From an uncultured Oscillospiraceae bacterium (GTDB taxonomy: Bacteria > Bacillota > Clostridia > Oscillospirales > Oscillospiraceae), in NCBI GenBank assembly GCA_944385095.1, contig CALWVS010000002.1, positions 62,001-126,000 of the forward strand: a DNA stretch of 64,000 nucleotides. The letters run 5' to 3'. Positions 1 to 9,011 of this stretch are shown piece after piece. Numbering within the stretch: position 1 is the stretch's first letter; every line of letters starts with the position of its first letter. The position numbers were made by a program, and so were the translations under genes. The notes below the pieces were generated by a model. The model did no database searches. It was given only the letters and a program-made list of their open reading frames with translations, and was not told the origin of the DNA.

Positions 1-1
1 C

Positions 2-181
2 AGTGATACTGTGGCTCGGCAGATTATTTCTGCACTCAACATGAATAAATCGTTTTATCTGCCAGCTCACAGTATCTGGATGGAAACAGCCAATGCACCA
101 GGAGAAGTGCTGCATAATCAGGGGTTGACCCAGCGGTTGGATCAGTTTGTCCATATCATTACAGAAACATTACAGAGATAA
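2..181 (+). CDS. C-terminal fragment of an unrecognised protein (gene starts before the window)
   Basis: An open frame runs from the window edge to a TAA at 179-181, giving 59 residues (ending HIITETLQR). I do not recognise the family. The fragment is mostly polar to amphipathic with no membrane segment. The stop lies directly before a strong hairpin, which supports it as a real gene end. The next gene is convergent. Confidence 0.5.
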   Translation, partial: SDTVARQIISALNMNKSFYLPAHSIWMETANAPGEVLHNQGLTQRLDQFVHIITETLQR

Positions 182-226
182 AAATTACAACCCTTTCACA
201 TGGTTATGTGAAAGGGTTGTAATTTT
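181..226. terminator. Bidirectional rho-independent terminator between convergent genes
   Basis: A perfect 21-bp inverted repeat with a 4-nt loop (AAAATTACAACCC...GGGTTGTAATTTT) lies between the partial plus-strand gene and the convergent minus-strand YihY gene. A/T runs on both sides give a U tract in either direction. It also overlaps the stop codon of the minus-strand gene. Confidence 0.85.
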
Positions 227-1082
227 ATCTACAATGCTGGGACCATATACGACCAATGATAGCACCAAACACAAAAATATTCCCGCAAAAATAGAGCCAG
301 GCAAGCAGAATCATGAGAGATGCTAAGGAACCATATACAAGAGAATAGCGGGTGGACATGTCAATAAACCAGGAAAAGAGAGCGGAACATGCCACCATAG
401 CAAGGGCAGAGAGGCAGGCAGTAGCACGCAAAATACCACGGTGTTGGCGTCGAATTGCAGTTGGGGTTCCTGCGCGATATACCATGAGGACCAAAAGGAA
501 CACAGATGAAAACAGCAAAAGATAGCGTAGCCACTGCCAAATAGAGGAGAAAGACGGCAATGGAATGGAAGAGGGGATAAATTGTTCTAAAACAAGAAAA
601 AACCACTCCCCTGTAAAAATAACAATGATAGAGAGATACACAGTTAACAGGAACAGGAGCGAGAGGGAGACACTAAAGAAAATCCGATGCAGAGAATGGG
701 AAAGGGGCACTTCATAGAGGTCATCCATCGTTTGCAGCAGTGTGCGCATACCAGCAGAGGCAGAAACCAGAATGGTGAATAGACTTGCAAAGAGCAGAGG
801 TGTGGTCTGTGCTTTGGGAATGGATGAGACGTAGTTGAGATAATCTGACATAATTTGAATGCTGTCTTGTGGCAAAAAGGGTTCCAATCCATTTAAAAGT
901 TCAGGGGCACCAATAGGTAGTAACCCAATTAGAAAATGAATACACATTAAAAGAGGAAACAGAGTGAGGACAAGAAAATAGGAAAGTGCAGCGGCGGCAC
1001 GGGAACCACCTATTCTACCGTGAGTTTCAGCAATTTCAAAAATCCATGTAATAGGTTGAGGAATCTTCCAGTTTATTCTCAT
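225..1082 (-). CDS. YihY/BrkB-family inner membrane protein
   Basis: 285 residues, the usual length for the YihY/UPF0761 family. The N-terminal motif GRIGGSRAAAALSYFLVLTLFPLL is the family signature of this group (seen around residues 22-45), followed by about six hydrophobic segments. Its molecular role is not settled: older annotations as ribonuclease BN are not supported, and a membrane transport or envelope role is usually assumed. A modest Shine-Dalgarno (AGGATG) precedes the ATG. It appears to be a single-gene unit closed by the shared terminator at 181-226. Confidence 0.85.
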   Translation of the reverse strand: MRINWKIPQPITWIFEIAETHGRIGGSRAAAALSYFLVLTLFPLLMCIHFLIGLLPIGAPELLNGLEPFLPQDSIQIMSDYLNYVSSIPKAQTTPLLFASLFTILVSASAGMRTLLQTMDDLYEVPLSHSLHRIFFSVSLSLLFLLTVYLSIIVIFTGEWFFLVLEQFIPSSIPLPSFSSIWQWLRYLLLFSSVFLLVLMVYRAGTPTAIRRQHRGILRATACLSALAMVACSALFSWFIDMSTRYSLVYGSLASLMILLAWLYFCGNIFVFGAIIGRIWSQHCR

Positions 1083-1144
1083 AACATCACATCCTGATGT
1101 GGTTGTGTAGTGAGTGTAGCAGAAAATGAAAGAGAAGGAAATAG

Positions 1145-1171
1145 AAAAAAGCCGTCTGCTATGCAGACGGC
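1145..1171 (-). terminator. rho-independent terminator of rpsT
   Basis: On the minus strand a 9-bp GC-rich stem (GCCGTCTGC/GCAGACGGC) with a 3-nt loop is followed by six T. It sits 28 bases past the rpsT stop codon, so it ends the rpsT transcript before the YihY gene. Confidence 0.9.
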
Positions 1172-1199
1172 TTATTCAGTGCCAGAAAAGAACAGACAA

Positions 1200-1463
1200 T
1201 CAAGCCAGCTTGTTCAGCTTAATGGTCATGCTGCTCTTCTTATGTGCAGCGTTGTTCTTGTGCAGAAGTCCCTTGACAACAGCCTTGTCAACAGCCTTAA
1301 CAGCGACCTTATAAGCTACATCGGCCTCGCTGCGGTTGCCTTCGGCTACAGCGGCCTCAAACTTCTTAATGTCGGTCTTCAGTGCAGACTTAGCGGCCTT
1401 GTTCTGCATAGCCTTGGTCTGAGAAACCAGAACACGCTTCTTAGCAGACTTAATATTTGGCAA
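1200..1463 (-). CDS. rpsT: 30S ribosomal protein S20
   Basis: 87 residues, beginning MPNIKSAKKRVLVSQ, the canonical S20 N-terminus, and rich in Lys and Ala throughout, as expected for this helical 16S rRNA-binding protein. The start is a TTG at 1461-1463 placed 8-9 bases after GGAGGAGG. The open frame extends further upstream, but that extension crosses the promoter and Shine-Dalgarno and is not coding. A TTG start for rpsT is also used in other bacteria. It is monocistronic, with its own promoter and terminator. Confidence 0.95.
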   Translation of the reverse strand: MPNIKSAKKRVLVSQTKAMQNKAAKSALKTDIKKFEAAVAEGNRSEADVAYKVAVKAVDKAVVKGLLHKNNAAHKKSSMTIKLNKLA

Positions 1464-1502
1464 ACCAAACACCTCCTCCGATTCTACCATCGTCAAATTT
1501 AG

Positions 1503-1519
1503 GCACAGAATCCCTGTGC
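1503..1519 (-). promoter_or_regulatory. Hairpin in the rpsT leader
   Basis: A perfect 6-bp stem (GCACAG/CTGTGC) with a 5-nt loop lies in the short 5' untranslated region of rpsT, between the promoter and the TTG start. S20 represses its own translation in some bacteria, so a role in that is possible, but only the hairpin itself is seen. Confidence 0.4.
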
Positions 1520-1527
1520 AGATATGT

Positions 1528-1556
1528 ATTATACCACCATGTTTTTTAAAATGCAA
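1528..1556 (-). promoter_or_regulatory. sigma-A-type promoter of rpsT
   Basis: On the minus strand TTGCAT (1551-1556) and a perfect TATAAT (1528-1533) are separated by 17 bases. The start point would fall near 1521, giving a leader of about 58 nt. Confidence 0.8.
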
Positions 1557-1596
1557 CTATAAATTTTGAAAAAGAGCAATTTTTTTTGAAGGGGAA

Positions 1597-2085
1597 TCAA
1601 TCCTTTTTCATAATCACAAACTTCATCATGGGGTAGTTAATCACAACCTGCAAGAAGATGTTGATGACATTGGCAACTGTAGCGGCAAAGCTACCTACAT
1701 ACTGGCTGAGAATGGGGGTAATGTAGCCAGGCAGTGCAATGCTGATGAGACCAGCCACAGTCACAGTGAGGATGTACCAGCCGATGGTTTTGGAAATGTC
1801 CACAGTGGCACCAAACACCAATTTGCGCTGCACAATGTAGTTCACAATCTGAGCGCAGATATAGGCAACCAGGAAGCCCAGAAAACCACCTAGACCGCCT
1901 GAGCCTTCTGCACTGTAATCAAAAATAAACCACTGGAAGGGTTCGTTTAAGTTGGCAAACAGAATGCCAGTGGTCAACCAGAGAACCACAAAGTTTGTAA
2001 CGGTGGCACAGTTGGACAAGATATTAAACAGGATAAACTCCCATAGATCAGGGTGTGCCGTTTTCCAGCGTCGAATGGCTTCCAT
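1597..2085 (-). CDS. GtrA-family membrane protein
   Basis: 162 residues with four hydrophobic segments, matching GtrA (PF04138) in length and layout. The family is linked to moving lipid-carried sugars across the membrane for cell-surface polysaccharide, or to binding their carriers. Landmarks are FILFNILSNCATVTNFVVLW near the N-terminus and the C-terminal FLQVVINYPMMKFVIMKK. The ATG overlaps the stop of the upstream GH3 gene by one base (TAATG), so it is translationally coupled as the last gene of the GH3 operon. The pairing hints that the glycosidases act in the organism's own surface glycan metabolism, which is inference. Confidence 0.85.
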   Translation of the reverse strand: MEAIRRWKTAHPDLWEFILFNILSNCATVTNFVVLWLTTGILFANLNEPFQWFIFDYSAEGSGGLGGFLGFLVAYICAQIVNYIVQRKLVFGATVDISKTIGWYILTVTVAGLISIALPGYITPILSQYVGSFAATVANVINIFLQVVINYPMMKFVIMKKD

Positions 2086-4505
2086 TAAATGCGCTCCTTT
2101 CGATCTTTCAGCTCTTTTTGGTTTTTAAAGTGTGCTTTGATCAACCGATGGCAGCCACCAAAGAAGTGACCATTTGCCATATATTGCATGGCTTGAGCCA
2201 TTTCAGTGGAAATCATACCACCTGTCATCTTAGCAAGACCACGGAAGGGCATATTATAAATGAACAATACATTTAAGTCAGGGGCACCATTTGCCTCACT
2301 TTTCTTCTGCATGTTCTGCAAAATTTTATACCCCATGCGGGCCAGTGGACTGCGGGCATACTGCATCTGAGACAGGCTATCGTTAAAGCCCAAAGGTGCA
2401 GTGCGGTCCCACTTTGTCTCTGGCAGAGGACGTCCCAGTAGAATGGTGAATTCTTGGTCAGAAACAGACTGCACTTTGGCGGAGTAGTAGGAGGGCATTA
2501 GAGAAGCATCATAGGGAATGGGGGCATCTGTACCAACAACAGAAAGTGTACCAGTCAACAGAATGTCCTGACAACTTGCCCCAATTTCAATCTGATAGGT
2601 ACCACCTTCCATTTCCCATTGGTCTGTCTGTACATTAAAATAACGGAATGCCTTGTCGTCCAGAGGAATGGTCACACGGGCAGAAGCACCTGGTTCCAGA
2701 TAGGTTTTGGAAAATCCCTTCAATTCCCGTACAGGACGGAACAGTTTACTATTGGGACAGGAGATATAGAGCTGGGATATTTCAGAGCCTGCCATATGCC
2801 CTGTGTTGGTCAGTGTAAACTGAACCTGTTCTGGTGTAATGGTCAGGTCAGAATAGGAGAATGTAGTATAGCTCAAACCATATCCAAAGGGGAAACGGAC
2901 AGGCTTTTGCACGGTTTCATAGTAGCGATAGCCCACATACAGACTTTCACGATATTCCGCAGTTTCTTCTTTACCAGGGAAATAGTGATAGTTGGGGGTG
3001 TCTGCGTAGGAGATAGGATAGGTTTCTGCTAACTTACCAGAAGGAGAGACTACACCAGTCAGCAGGTCAACCATAGCACCAGCCCCGGCTTGCCCGCCCA
3101 AATAACCATGAATCAGCCCCTTGCAGTGGTCAATCCAAGGCAATTCCACAGGAGAACCACCAGATAAAATCACAACAAGATTGGGATTGACTTGATAAAG
3201 TTCTTCCACAAGGGCATTTTGGTTGGAGGGAAGCTCCATATGGGTACGGTCAATGCCTTCACTTTCAAAAATCTCAGGCAGACCTAAATAGAGTAAGACC
3301 ACATCTGCCTGTTTTGCCAATGCAACAGCGGCTTGAGAGAGGGCGGCATCTGTTTTGCCATTTCGTAAATATCCCTGGGCATGTCCTACAATATTCAGAC
3401 TGCTTTTGCTCAGACAGTCAATGGGGCGGTCCAGCTGCGTGGGGTTGACCACAGAGGAGCCAGCACCCTGATAGCGTGGTTCCAGTGCCATATCACCAAT
3501 CAAAGCCACACGGGTTTCTTTGGAGAGAGGCAAGATACCATCCTGATTTTTCAGTAAGACAGCAGTTTCCAATGCGGTTTGTCGCGCAACAGCATGATGT
3601 GCCTCTTTGTCAAAAGAACCAGAGTGATTGGCTGTAGCGGCATGGGTGGAGAGGATGACATCAATCAGTTCATCTACCCGCTGGTCAATGACAGACTCCT
3701 GAATAGAGCCATTTTTCAATGCAGCCAAAAGTTCCCGATCGCTGTCTCCACCAGTGCCAGGCATTTCCAAATTGCTTCCAGCCAGTGTGCCAGCAACATG
3801 GTCATTAGAGCCACCCCAGTCTGTTACAACAAAGCCATCAAACCCCCACTCACCGCGTAGAATTTCTGTCAATAAGTGGGCACTCTCATTGGCATAGGTG
3901 CCATTGATGCGGTTATAGGAGGACATAATGGATTTTGGATGTCCCTCTTTGACTGCAATTTCAAATCCAGTCAGATAAAGTTCACGCAAAGTACGTTCAT
4001 CCAGTACGCTGTCACTGGTCATACGCAGATGTTCCTGACTATTTGCAGCAAAATGCTTTGGACATGCAGAAATTCCATTGGACTGGACACCGCGGATAAA
4101 AGCGGCAGCCATTTTGCCAGCCAGATAGGGGTCTTCAGAATAGTATTCAAAATTGCGTCCACCCAAGGGACTGCGTTTGATATTCAAACCAGGACCCAGC
4201 AAAACGTTCACCTGTTGACTGGCTGCTTCTGCTCCGATGGTTTGCCCAGCTTGTTCCGCCAGAGCTGGATTCCAACTGTTTGCAACACCGGCCGCCGTTG
4301 GGAAACAGGTGGCTGGTTGACTGGCGTTTAATCCCAGGTGATCGCCTTCACCCACTTGACGGCGTACACCGTGGGGACCATCAGAGAGAAACATGGCAGG
4401 CAGCCCTGCATGTTCAAATGGGTAGGTGCTCCAAATATCTCGACCAGAGAGAAGGGCAACCTTTTGCTCCAGTGTTAATTTGCTTAAAATAGATTGATGT
4501 TTCAC
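2085..4505 (-). CDS. GH3-family beta-glycosidase, normal domain order
   Basis: About 806 residues. Glycoside hydrolase family 3 cleaves terminal beta-linked sugars (usually glucosides) from non-reducing ends. The catalytic barrel comes first: SDGPHGVRR near residue 43, KHFAAN near 150, and the nucleophile aspartate in VVTDWGG near residue 229. The second domain (ETAVLLKNQDGILPL, then VVILSGGSPVELPW) and a fibronectin III-like domain follow. There is no signal peptide, so it is probably cytoplasmic. GTG at 4505 is preferred because GGAAGGAG lies 7 bases upstream; the TTG six bases earlier is too close. It sits between a membrane-anchored GH3 and gtrA. Confidence 0.92.
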   Translation of the reverse strand: MKHQSILSKLTLEQKVALLSGRDIWSTYPFEHAGLPAMFLSDGPHGVRRQVGEGDHLGLNASQPATCFPTAAGVANSWNPALAEQAGQTIGAEAASQQVNVLLGPGLNIKRSPLGGRNFEYYSEDPYLAGKMAAAFIRGVQSNGISACPKHFAANSQEHLRMTSDSVLDERTLRELYLTGFEIAVKEGHPKSIMSSYNRINGTYANESAHLLTEILRGEWGFDGFVVTDWGGSNDHVAGTLAGSNLEMPGTGGDSDRELLAALKNGSIQESVIDQRVDELIDVILSTHAATANHSGSFDKEAHHAVARQTALETAVLLKNQDGILPLSKETRVALIGDMALEPRYQGAGSSVVNPTQLDRPIDCLSKSSLNIVGHAQGYLRNGKTDAALSQAAVALAKQADVVLLYLGLPEIFESEGIDRTHMELPSNQNALVEELYQVNPNLVVILSGGSPVELPWIDHCKGLIHGYLGGQAGAGAMVDLLTGVVSPSGKLAETYPISYADTPNYHYFPGKEETAEYRESLYVGYRYYETVQKPVRFPFGYGLSYTTFSYSDLTITPEQVQFTLTNTGHMAGSEISQLYISCPNSKLFRPVRELKGFSKTYLEPGASARVTIPLDDKAFRYFNVQTDQWEMEGGTYQIEIGASCQDILLTGTLSVVGTDAPIPYDASLMPSYYSAKVQSVSDQEFTILLGRPLPETKWDRTAPLGFNDSLSQMQYARSPLARMGYKILQNMQKKSEANGAPDLNVLFIYNMPFRGLAKMTGGMISTEMAQAMQYMANGHFFGGCHRLIKAHFKNQKELKDRKERI

Positions 4506-4534
4506 AGGCAATCTCCTTCCCAGAAATAAGGGGT

Positions 4535-4564
4535 ACGGTCTCCCTGTTTTAACAGGGAGACCGT
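4535..4564 (-). promoter_or_regulatory. Stem-loop between the two GH3 genes
   Basis: A perfect 13-bp stem (ACGGTCTCCCTGT/ACAGGGAGACCGT) with a 4-nt loop fills most of the 66-base gap between the two glycosidase genes. No T run follows on the minus strand, so it is more likely an mRNA processing or stabilising element that sets different expression of the two genes than a full terminator. Confidence 0.5.
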
Positions 4565-4571
4565 GTTGGGG

Positions 4572-7475
4572 TTAAACCGCAATTTTTTTAGACTTTTTGT
4601 AGATTCCAGCTGCGCCGGCAATGATTGCAACACCGATGACAACATCAACAGCAATCAGCATCATCTGCCAGACCTGCATACCTGGATTCAGGTTTTCCTC
4701 AGCATAGGCACGGGAGTTGACCACAGTATACAGAATGTTCTTTGCAGCCTGACGCATTGCAAGAACAGAGGTAGCACTCTCGGTATCCTTAACGTGGTTG
4801 GTTGCAGTGTCATAGTTTACCAGACAGAAATCTGTACCATTCCGAATGGCTTGATCAGAATTCATGTAGCCATAGACACCGAAGTAATCGGTCAGAACCA
4901 TGCCCACAAAGCCCCACTCATCACGCAGGACAATATTACACAGTTCGTTGTTGCCGCCTGCCCACTCAGTACCAATGTAGTTGAAGGAGGACATGACAGC
5001 ATCAGCACCGCCCTCTTTGATGGAAATCTCAAAAGGCTTCAAATAAATTTCACGGATTGCTTGCTCATTAGACCAAGTACACAGCATGCTGTTGCGGTTG
5101 CCTTCTTGGTCGTTGAGTGCATAGTGTTTCACATAGGCATACACACCATACTCTTCCGCACCCTGAATTGCTTTGGCAGCCATTTTACCAGAAATTAAGC
5201 TGTCCTCGGAGTAGTACTCAAAGTTACGACCGGAGAATGCAGAACGATGAATATTCATAGCAGGTGCATACCAGCCAGAAGTATCCATTTCATCTGCCAT
5301 CTTACCAATACTGCGACCGAACTCGGTAGCGAGATCCTGATTCCAAGTGGCAGCAATCATCACACCAGCAGGGAAACCGACAGAGCCTTGACCAGTAAAG
5401 TTGTTGTTAATAGATGCAGGACCATCGCAGTCATAAGTCTGTACCTTGCCGATGCTGCTCACAGGTGCAGTCTGATAACCGCCGTAGGCGATGAGGGAGT
5501 CCATTTCATCAATGGTAAGCTGATCTAGGAGCTGATCCCATTTTGCATCTGTGTACTCCACACCACGCAGGTCAACCAACTGCAAGCCGTTGTTTGCACC
5601 AGTGGTTGGCATGACATCGTCTGGATTGTTGTGCTGGGTGGGGTCGTAGTTTGCGTTGAAAATAAAGGCTGCTTTCTGCTCATCACTCATGGAGAAATTG
5701 GTGGGAGCGGCAGTGGCTTCAGCATAATTTGCAAAGCCGTTGGCACGAGAGAGATAAGTTGCGTTCCCTTCTGCAAAGCCAAACTGATTGGTAGCAGGGG
5801 TAACATCAGTGCTGCGACCATCTACATAGGAGATTGTCTCTGCAACAGTATAGACCTGGGAGTCCAAGACAGTATGGGAGTCTGCATTCACAGAAATCAC
5901 ATAGTCCCCAGCTTCCAGCACATAGGCACCAACACCATAGGTATCATAGGAAGCCAGATCTTCCACATGAAAGGAAATAGTGATGGTCTCAGAAGCACCA
6001 GGCTCCAGTACATCGGTTTTGTCAAATGCAATCAGGTTTGCAGATGCCTTTTCAATACCACCATTGGTATAGGGAGGATTGAAGTAGACTTCCACTACAT
6101 CCTTACCAGCTACAGAGCCAGTATTGGTCACAGTGACATCAAAGCTAATCACACCATTTGCCTCGGAAATGGCACCCATCTCCTGAGTAAAGGAGGAGTA
6201 GCTCAAACCATAACCAAAGGGATACTGTACGGTACTATCATAATCAATGAGACCTTCAGCAGCAGCTGTTTCATAGAATTTGTAACCTACATAAATACCC
6301 TCTACATAGTTCACAAAGGCGGGCGTTGCATTTTTGTTGAAGGAACCTTCTGCAAAAAACTCCTCTGCGTTGTCATAGTAGAATGCACCAAAGTTATTCC
6401 AAGTTGGGGTGGTAGTCAGGTCATACACAAAGGTGTCAATCAAGCGACCAGAGGGATTTACAGTACCATTGAGGATATTGCCAAGACCGTTGAAGCCGCC
6501 TTGACCGGTACCAGCACACCAGATCACAGACTGAATCTGCTCATAATCCTCTACAAAACCCAGCTCAAAGGGGTTGGCGCCATTGTAAAGTACAATAACC
6601 TTGTCAAAGTTTGCACAGACCAGATCAAGCAGTTCTTCCTCACGGTTGGACAACTGGAGGAAGTGGTCTCCCTCGTCCCAGTCATTGCCCTCATTGAGGC
6701 TGTCATCATAAGTACCACGGAAGTAAGCGGAATCGCCGCCAATGGATTGTTCACTGTTCCATGTACCATCTACTACAGATGCCATGTCGGTTGGAAGGTC
6801 AGCACCTTCACCACCGACACGACCAATGACCACCATAGCGGTGTCAGAAAATGCCTTTGCATTCTCCATCATTTCATCGGTGTAGAGGTTGACATTGGGC
6901 TCAGGGAGTGTCCAGTCCTGACTGCTCATTCCAACAGAAGGACGGTCAGCCTTATAGTTTACATAAAACTGGCTCAATTCCTCATTGGTGGAAATGCCTG
7001 CATTGGCAAGTCCCTCCAACAGGGTGGTGGTGTGATAGGCATCATTCAGAGAACCAGAACCAGTACCACCATAGACAGGGTTGGTAGATGCCCAGCCAAA
7101 CAGATTTAAAGAGCTGCCAGAAGCCAAAGGCAGTAGCTGGTTTTTATTCTCCAGAAGAACTATACCCTCTTCTGCAATGTCCTCTACCAGACCAGAGGCC
7201 TCAGCAGAGGTTTCCTCACTGATTTTTCCGCCGCCAGTGGCAAGAGAAATCATGGTAAACATGGGTCCAGTACAGACCAGGTTGACAATAACGGTAATGG
7301 CAAGAATCATTGCCATGCCAGCCTCACCTCTGGCAAAAAAACGCTTGTTTTTGGGCAGATTGCGCACAGCGACCATAAACGCAATGCCGACCACCAGTAC
7401 GACAGCAAGTGCAATCAAGTGAAACTTGACAGAATCAAGCACTTTGAATACGTCGTCCATGTTGATACTTAACAT
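4572..7475 (-). CDS. Membrane-anchored GH3 glycosidase with swapped domain order
   Basis: About 967 residues. The usual GH3 order is reversed. After two N-terminal membrane segments (about 19-37 and 54-78) comes the normally second domain (EEGIVLLENKNQLLPL, about 102-117), then the fibronectin III-like domain. The catalytic barrel is last, with CDGPASINN, KHYALNDQE and the nucleophile aspartate in VLTDYFG near residue 863. A third membrane segment lies near 940-960 and a Lys-rich tail follows. The enzyme is therefore probably held on the outer face of the membrane. Swapped GH3 enzymes are known in rumen and gut clostridia. ATG 7475 has AAGGAGG 9 bases upstream. First gene of the GH3-GH3-gtrA operon. 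Confidence 0.9.
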   Translation of the reverse strand: MLSINMDDVFKVLDSVKFHLIALAVVLVVGIAFMVAVRNLPKNKRFFARGEAGMAMILAITVIVNLVCTGPMFTMISLATGGGKISEETSAEASGLVEDIAEEGIVLLENKNQLLPLASGSSLNLFGWASTNPVYGGTGSGSLNDAYHTTTLLEGLANAGISTNEELSQFYVNYKADRPSVGMSSQDWTLPEPNVNLYTDEMMENAKAFSDTAMVVIGRVGGEGADLPTDMASVVDGTWNSEQSIGGDSAYFRGTYDDSLNEGNDWDEGDHFLQLSNREEELLDLVCANFDKVIVLYNGANPFELGFVEDYEQIQSVIWCAGTGQGGFNGLGNILNGTVNPSGRLIDTFVYDLTTTPTWNNFGAFYYDNAEEFFAEGSFNKNATPAFVNYVEGIYVGYKFYETAAAEGLIDYDSTVQYPFGYGLSYSSFTQEMGAISEANGVISFDVTVTNTGSVAGKDVVEVYFNPPYTNGGIEKASANLIAFDKTDVLEPGASETITISFHVEDLASYDTYGVGAYVLEAGDYVISVNADSHTVLDSQVYTVAETISYVDGRSTDVTPATNQFGFAEGNATYLSRANGFANYAEATAAPTNFSMSDEQKAAFIFNANYDPTQHNNPDDVMPTTGANNGLQLVDLRGVEYTDAKWDQLLDQLTIDEMDSLIAYGGYQTAPVSSIGKVQTYDCDGPASINNNFTGQGSVGFPAGVMIAATWNQDLATEFGRSIGKMADEMDTSGWYAPAMNIHRSAFSGRNFEYYSEDSLISGKMAAKAIQGAEEYGVYAYVKHYALNDQEGNRNSMLCTWSNEQAIREIYLKPFEISIKEGGADAVMSSFNYIGTEWAGGNNELCNIVLRDEWGFVGMVLTDYFGVYGYMNSDQAIRNGTDFCLVNYDTATNHVKDTESATSVLAMRQAAKNILYTVVNSRAYAEENLNPGMQVWQMMLIAVDVVIGVAIIAGAAGIYKKSKKIAV

Positions 7476-7642
7476 CTCATTCATCCTCCTTACTTTGCTG
7501 CAACACAACAGGGTGTGTCTTATGGTGGAGACAGCATAACATATTTTTTACATAGAGGGAGGACACTTTCACAAAATGCTCGATTTTTTGCACAAACAGT
7601 TTTTCTTATTGTGTAAATCAACAAAAAAAGAAAAATGTATTT

Positions 7643-7703
7643 GTAAAAAAAATCAAAAGAAGGAAGTTGGCATATCTCCCAGTTAATGAGATATGCCAAC
7701 TTC
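7643..7703 (-). terminator. Terminator overlapping the 3' end of the GHKL kinase gene
   Basis: Perfect 16-bp arms at 7663-7678 and 7688-7703 are followed on the minus strand by a T-rich tract (TTTTGATTTTTTTT). The 5' arm is made of the last codons of the kinase gene and the stop codon lies in the loop, so the transcript ends within about 40 bases of the stop. It separates the two-component operon from the GH3 operon. Confidence 0.88.
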
Positions 7704-9011
7704 TGGATCTGCCTGCAATGGAATTAAAATATTCAAAACAAACCAGTTATCATTTAAGGACACACTGAGACTTCCACCATACTTTTGGGCAGTGTATCGA
7801 ATGCTTTTGATTCCATAGCCGTGATAATCCTGGTCCTGTTTGGTTGTAATGGGAACACCATCTTCAAAAGAGAGTGCATCTTGACAATAATTTTCACAGT
7901 GAATAATCAAAAAGTTCTTTTGTGAAAAAACTTCCAAATGGATGAGGCGAAGCTCTTTTTCTGCAATTTTCAGCTCACACTCAATAGCATTATCCAGAGC
8001 ATTGCCGAACAAGGTGCAAATATCCATCACATCCATAAAATCAAGCAGATGTCCATTTGCCACACAAGTCAGTTTAATTTTGTGTTTGGCACAGTAAAGG
8101 CTTTTTCCTGTCAGCACAGTATCAAGAACGGGGTTTCCTGTTTTGTTTTGTGCCTCATAGTGCTGAATTTCCTGCTCCATCTGGTCCAAAAAGGCAGCCC
8201 GTTTGGTTGGGTCTTTCTCTGCACGGAGGATGGCAATCTGGTGTTTTAAATCATGATATTTTCGGTTGATAAGGTCAATACTCTCCCGGGATTGGCGGTA
8301 TTGGACATATTGGTTTTGAAGGATGCTCTTAATCGCATCCAATTCCCGTTTTGTATGGAGTTCGGCACGTTGTACATGGTAAGCATACAGAATGACCACA
8401 CCAGATAAGTCAACCAGAGTCCGTATGGTAAAGATTTCCCGGATAAACGGGCTGCTAAATGGGGTATTGGTGGTAATAAAACTTAGGTTGCTAATGAGAA
8501 AAACAGCAGCTCCCATTACCACAGCGGACCATAGTTCATTCTGGGAGATCACCAGCCTAGTTTGATAGGAAGTGACATGTTTTTCCAATCGATACATGCC
8601 ATAGAATACAATTCCATACACAAAAAACAGGTAGAGCAGAGAGAGCACTGGATTATTCTGCTCCACTTGATAGGCAGTATAATAATAGAGTTGCCACTCT
8701 AAAGAGGCAGCAAATTCAGCCAGAAGGAAGGCACGAACGGTACAGTAAGCAGCACTTTTCCAATCCAGTTGGGAGCAAAGCAGGATGAGAATAAACATGC
8801 CTGCGATAGCAATGCTCATGGCAGGCATCCAGAATACAATGGAAAGGGTATCTGTGGATATGAGCCAGACACTTTGCAACAAAAGAAACAGCACCAAAAT
8901 TCCCGCAAGTTGAACACCATGGAACCTTCTGCGATATTGGAACAGATAGACAAGACAGGCAATCCACTCAGCCAATGCAGTAAATAGGCGAGGAATATTC
9001 TCATACATCAT
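7683..9011 (-). CDS. GHKL-domain sensor histidine kinase (AgrC/LytS-like)
   Basis: 442 residues. The N-terminal 200 residues hold about six hydrophobic segments (a sensor without a large extracellular loop). A helical linker and the phospho-acceptor box RKYHDLKHQIA follow, then the GHKL ATPase domain (LFGNALDNAIE as N box, YHGYGIKSIRYTAQKYGG as G box). This layout is typical of peptide- or envelope-sensing kinases paired with LytTR regulators. The ATG at 9011 overlaps the stop of the regulator gene as ATGA; the frame upstream of that is shadow of the regulator gene. Signal unknown. The GH3 operon just downstream is a possible but unproven target. Confidence 0.9.
   Translation of the reverse strand: MMYENIPRLFTALAEWIACLVYLFQYRRRFHGVQLAGILVLFLLLQSVWLISTDTLSIVFWMPAMSIAIAGMFILILLCSQLDWKSAAYCTVRAFLLAEFAASLEWQLYYYTAYQVEQNNPVLSLLYLFFVYGIVFYGMYRLEKHVTSYQTRLVISQNELWSAVVMGAAVFLISNLSFITTNTPFSSPFIREIFTIRTLVDLSGVVILYAYHVQRAELHTKRELDAIKSILQNQYVQYRQSRESIDLINRKYHDLKHQIAILRAEKDPTKRAAFLDQMEQEIQHYEAQNKTGNPVLDTVLTGKSLYCAKHKIKLTCVANGHLLDFMDVMDICTLFGNALDNAIECELKIAEKELRLIHLEVFSQKNFLIIHCENYCQDALSFEDGVPITTKQDQDYHGYGIKSIRYTAQKYGGSLSVSLNDNWFVLNILIPLQADPEVGISH

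Noticed and set aside
5631-7109. 492-codon plus-strand open frame opposite the membrane-anchored GH3 gene
   Set aside because: The minus-strand GH3 is certain; the plus-strand frame has no family motif and no Shine-Dalgarno, and long antisense frames arise from codon bias.
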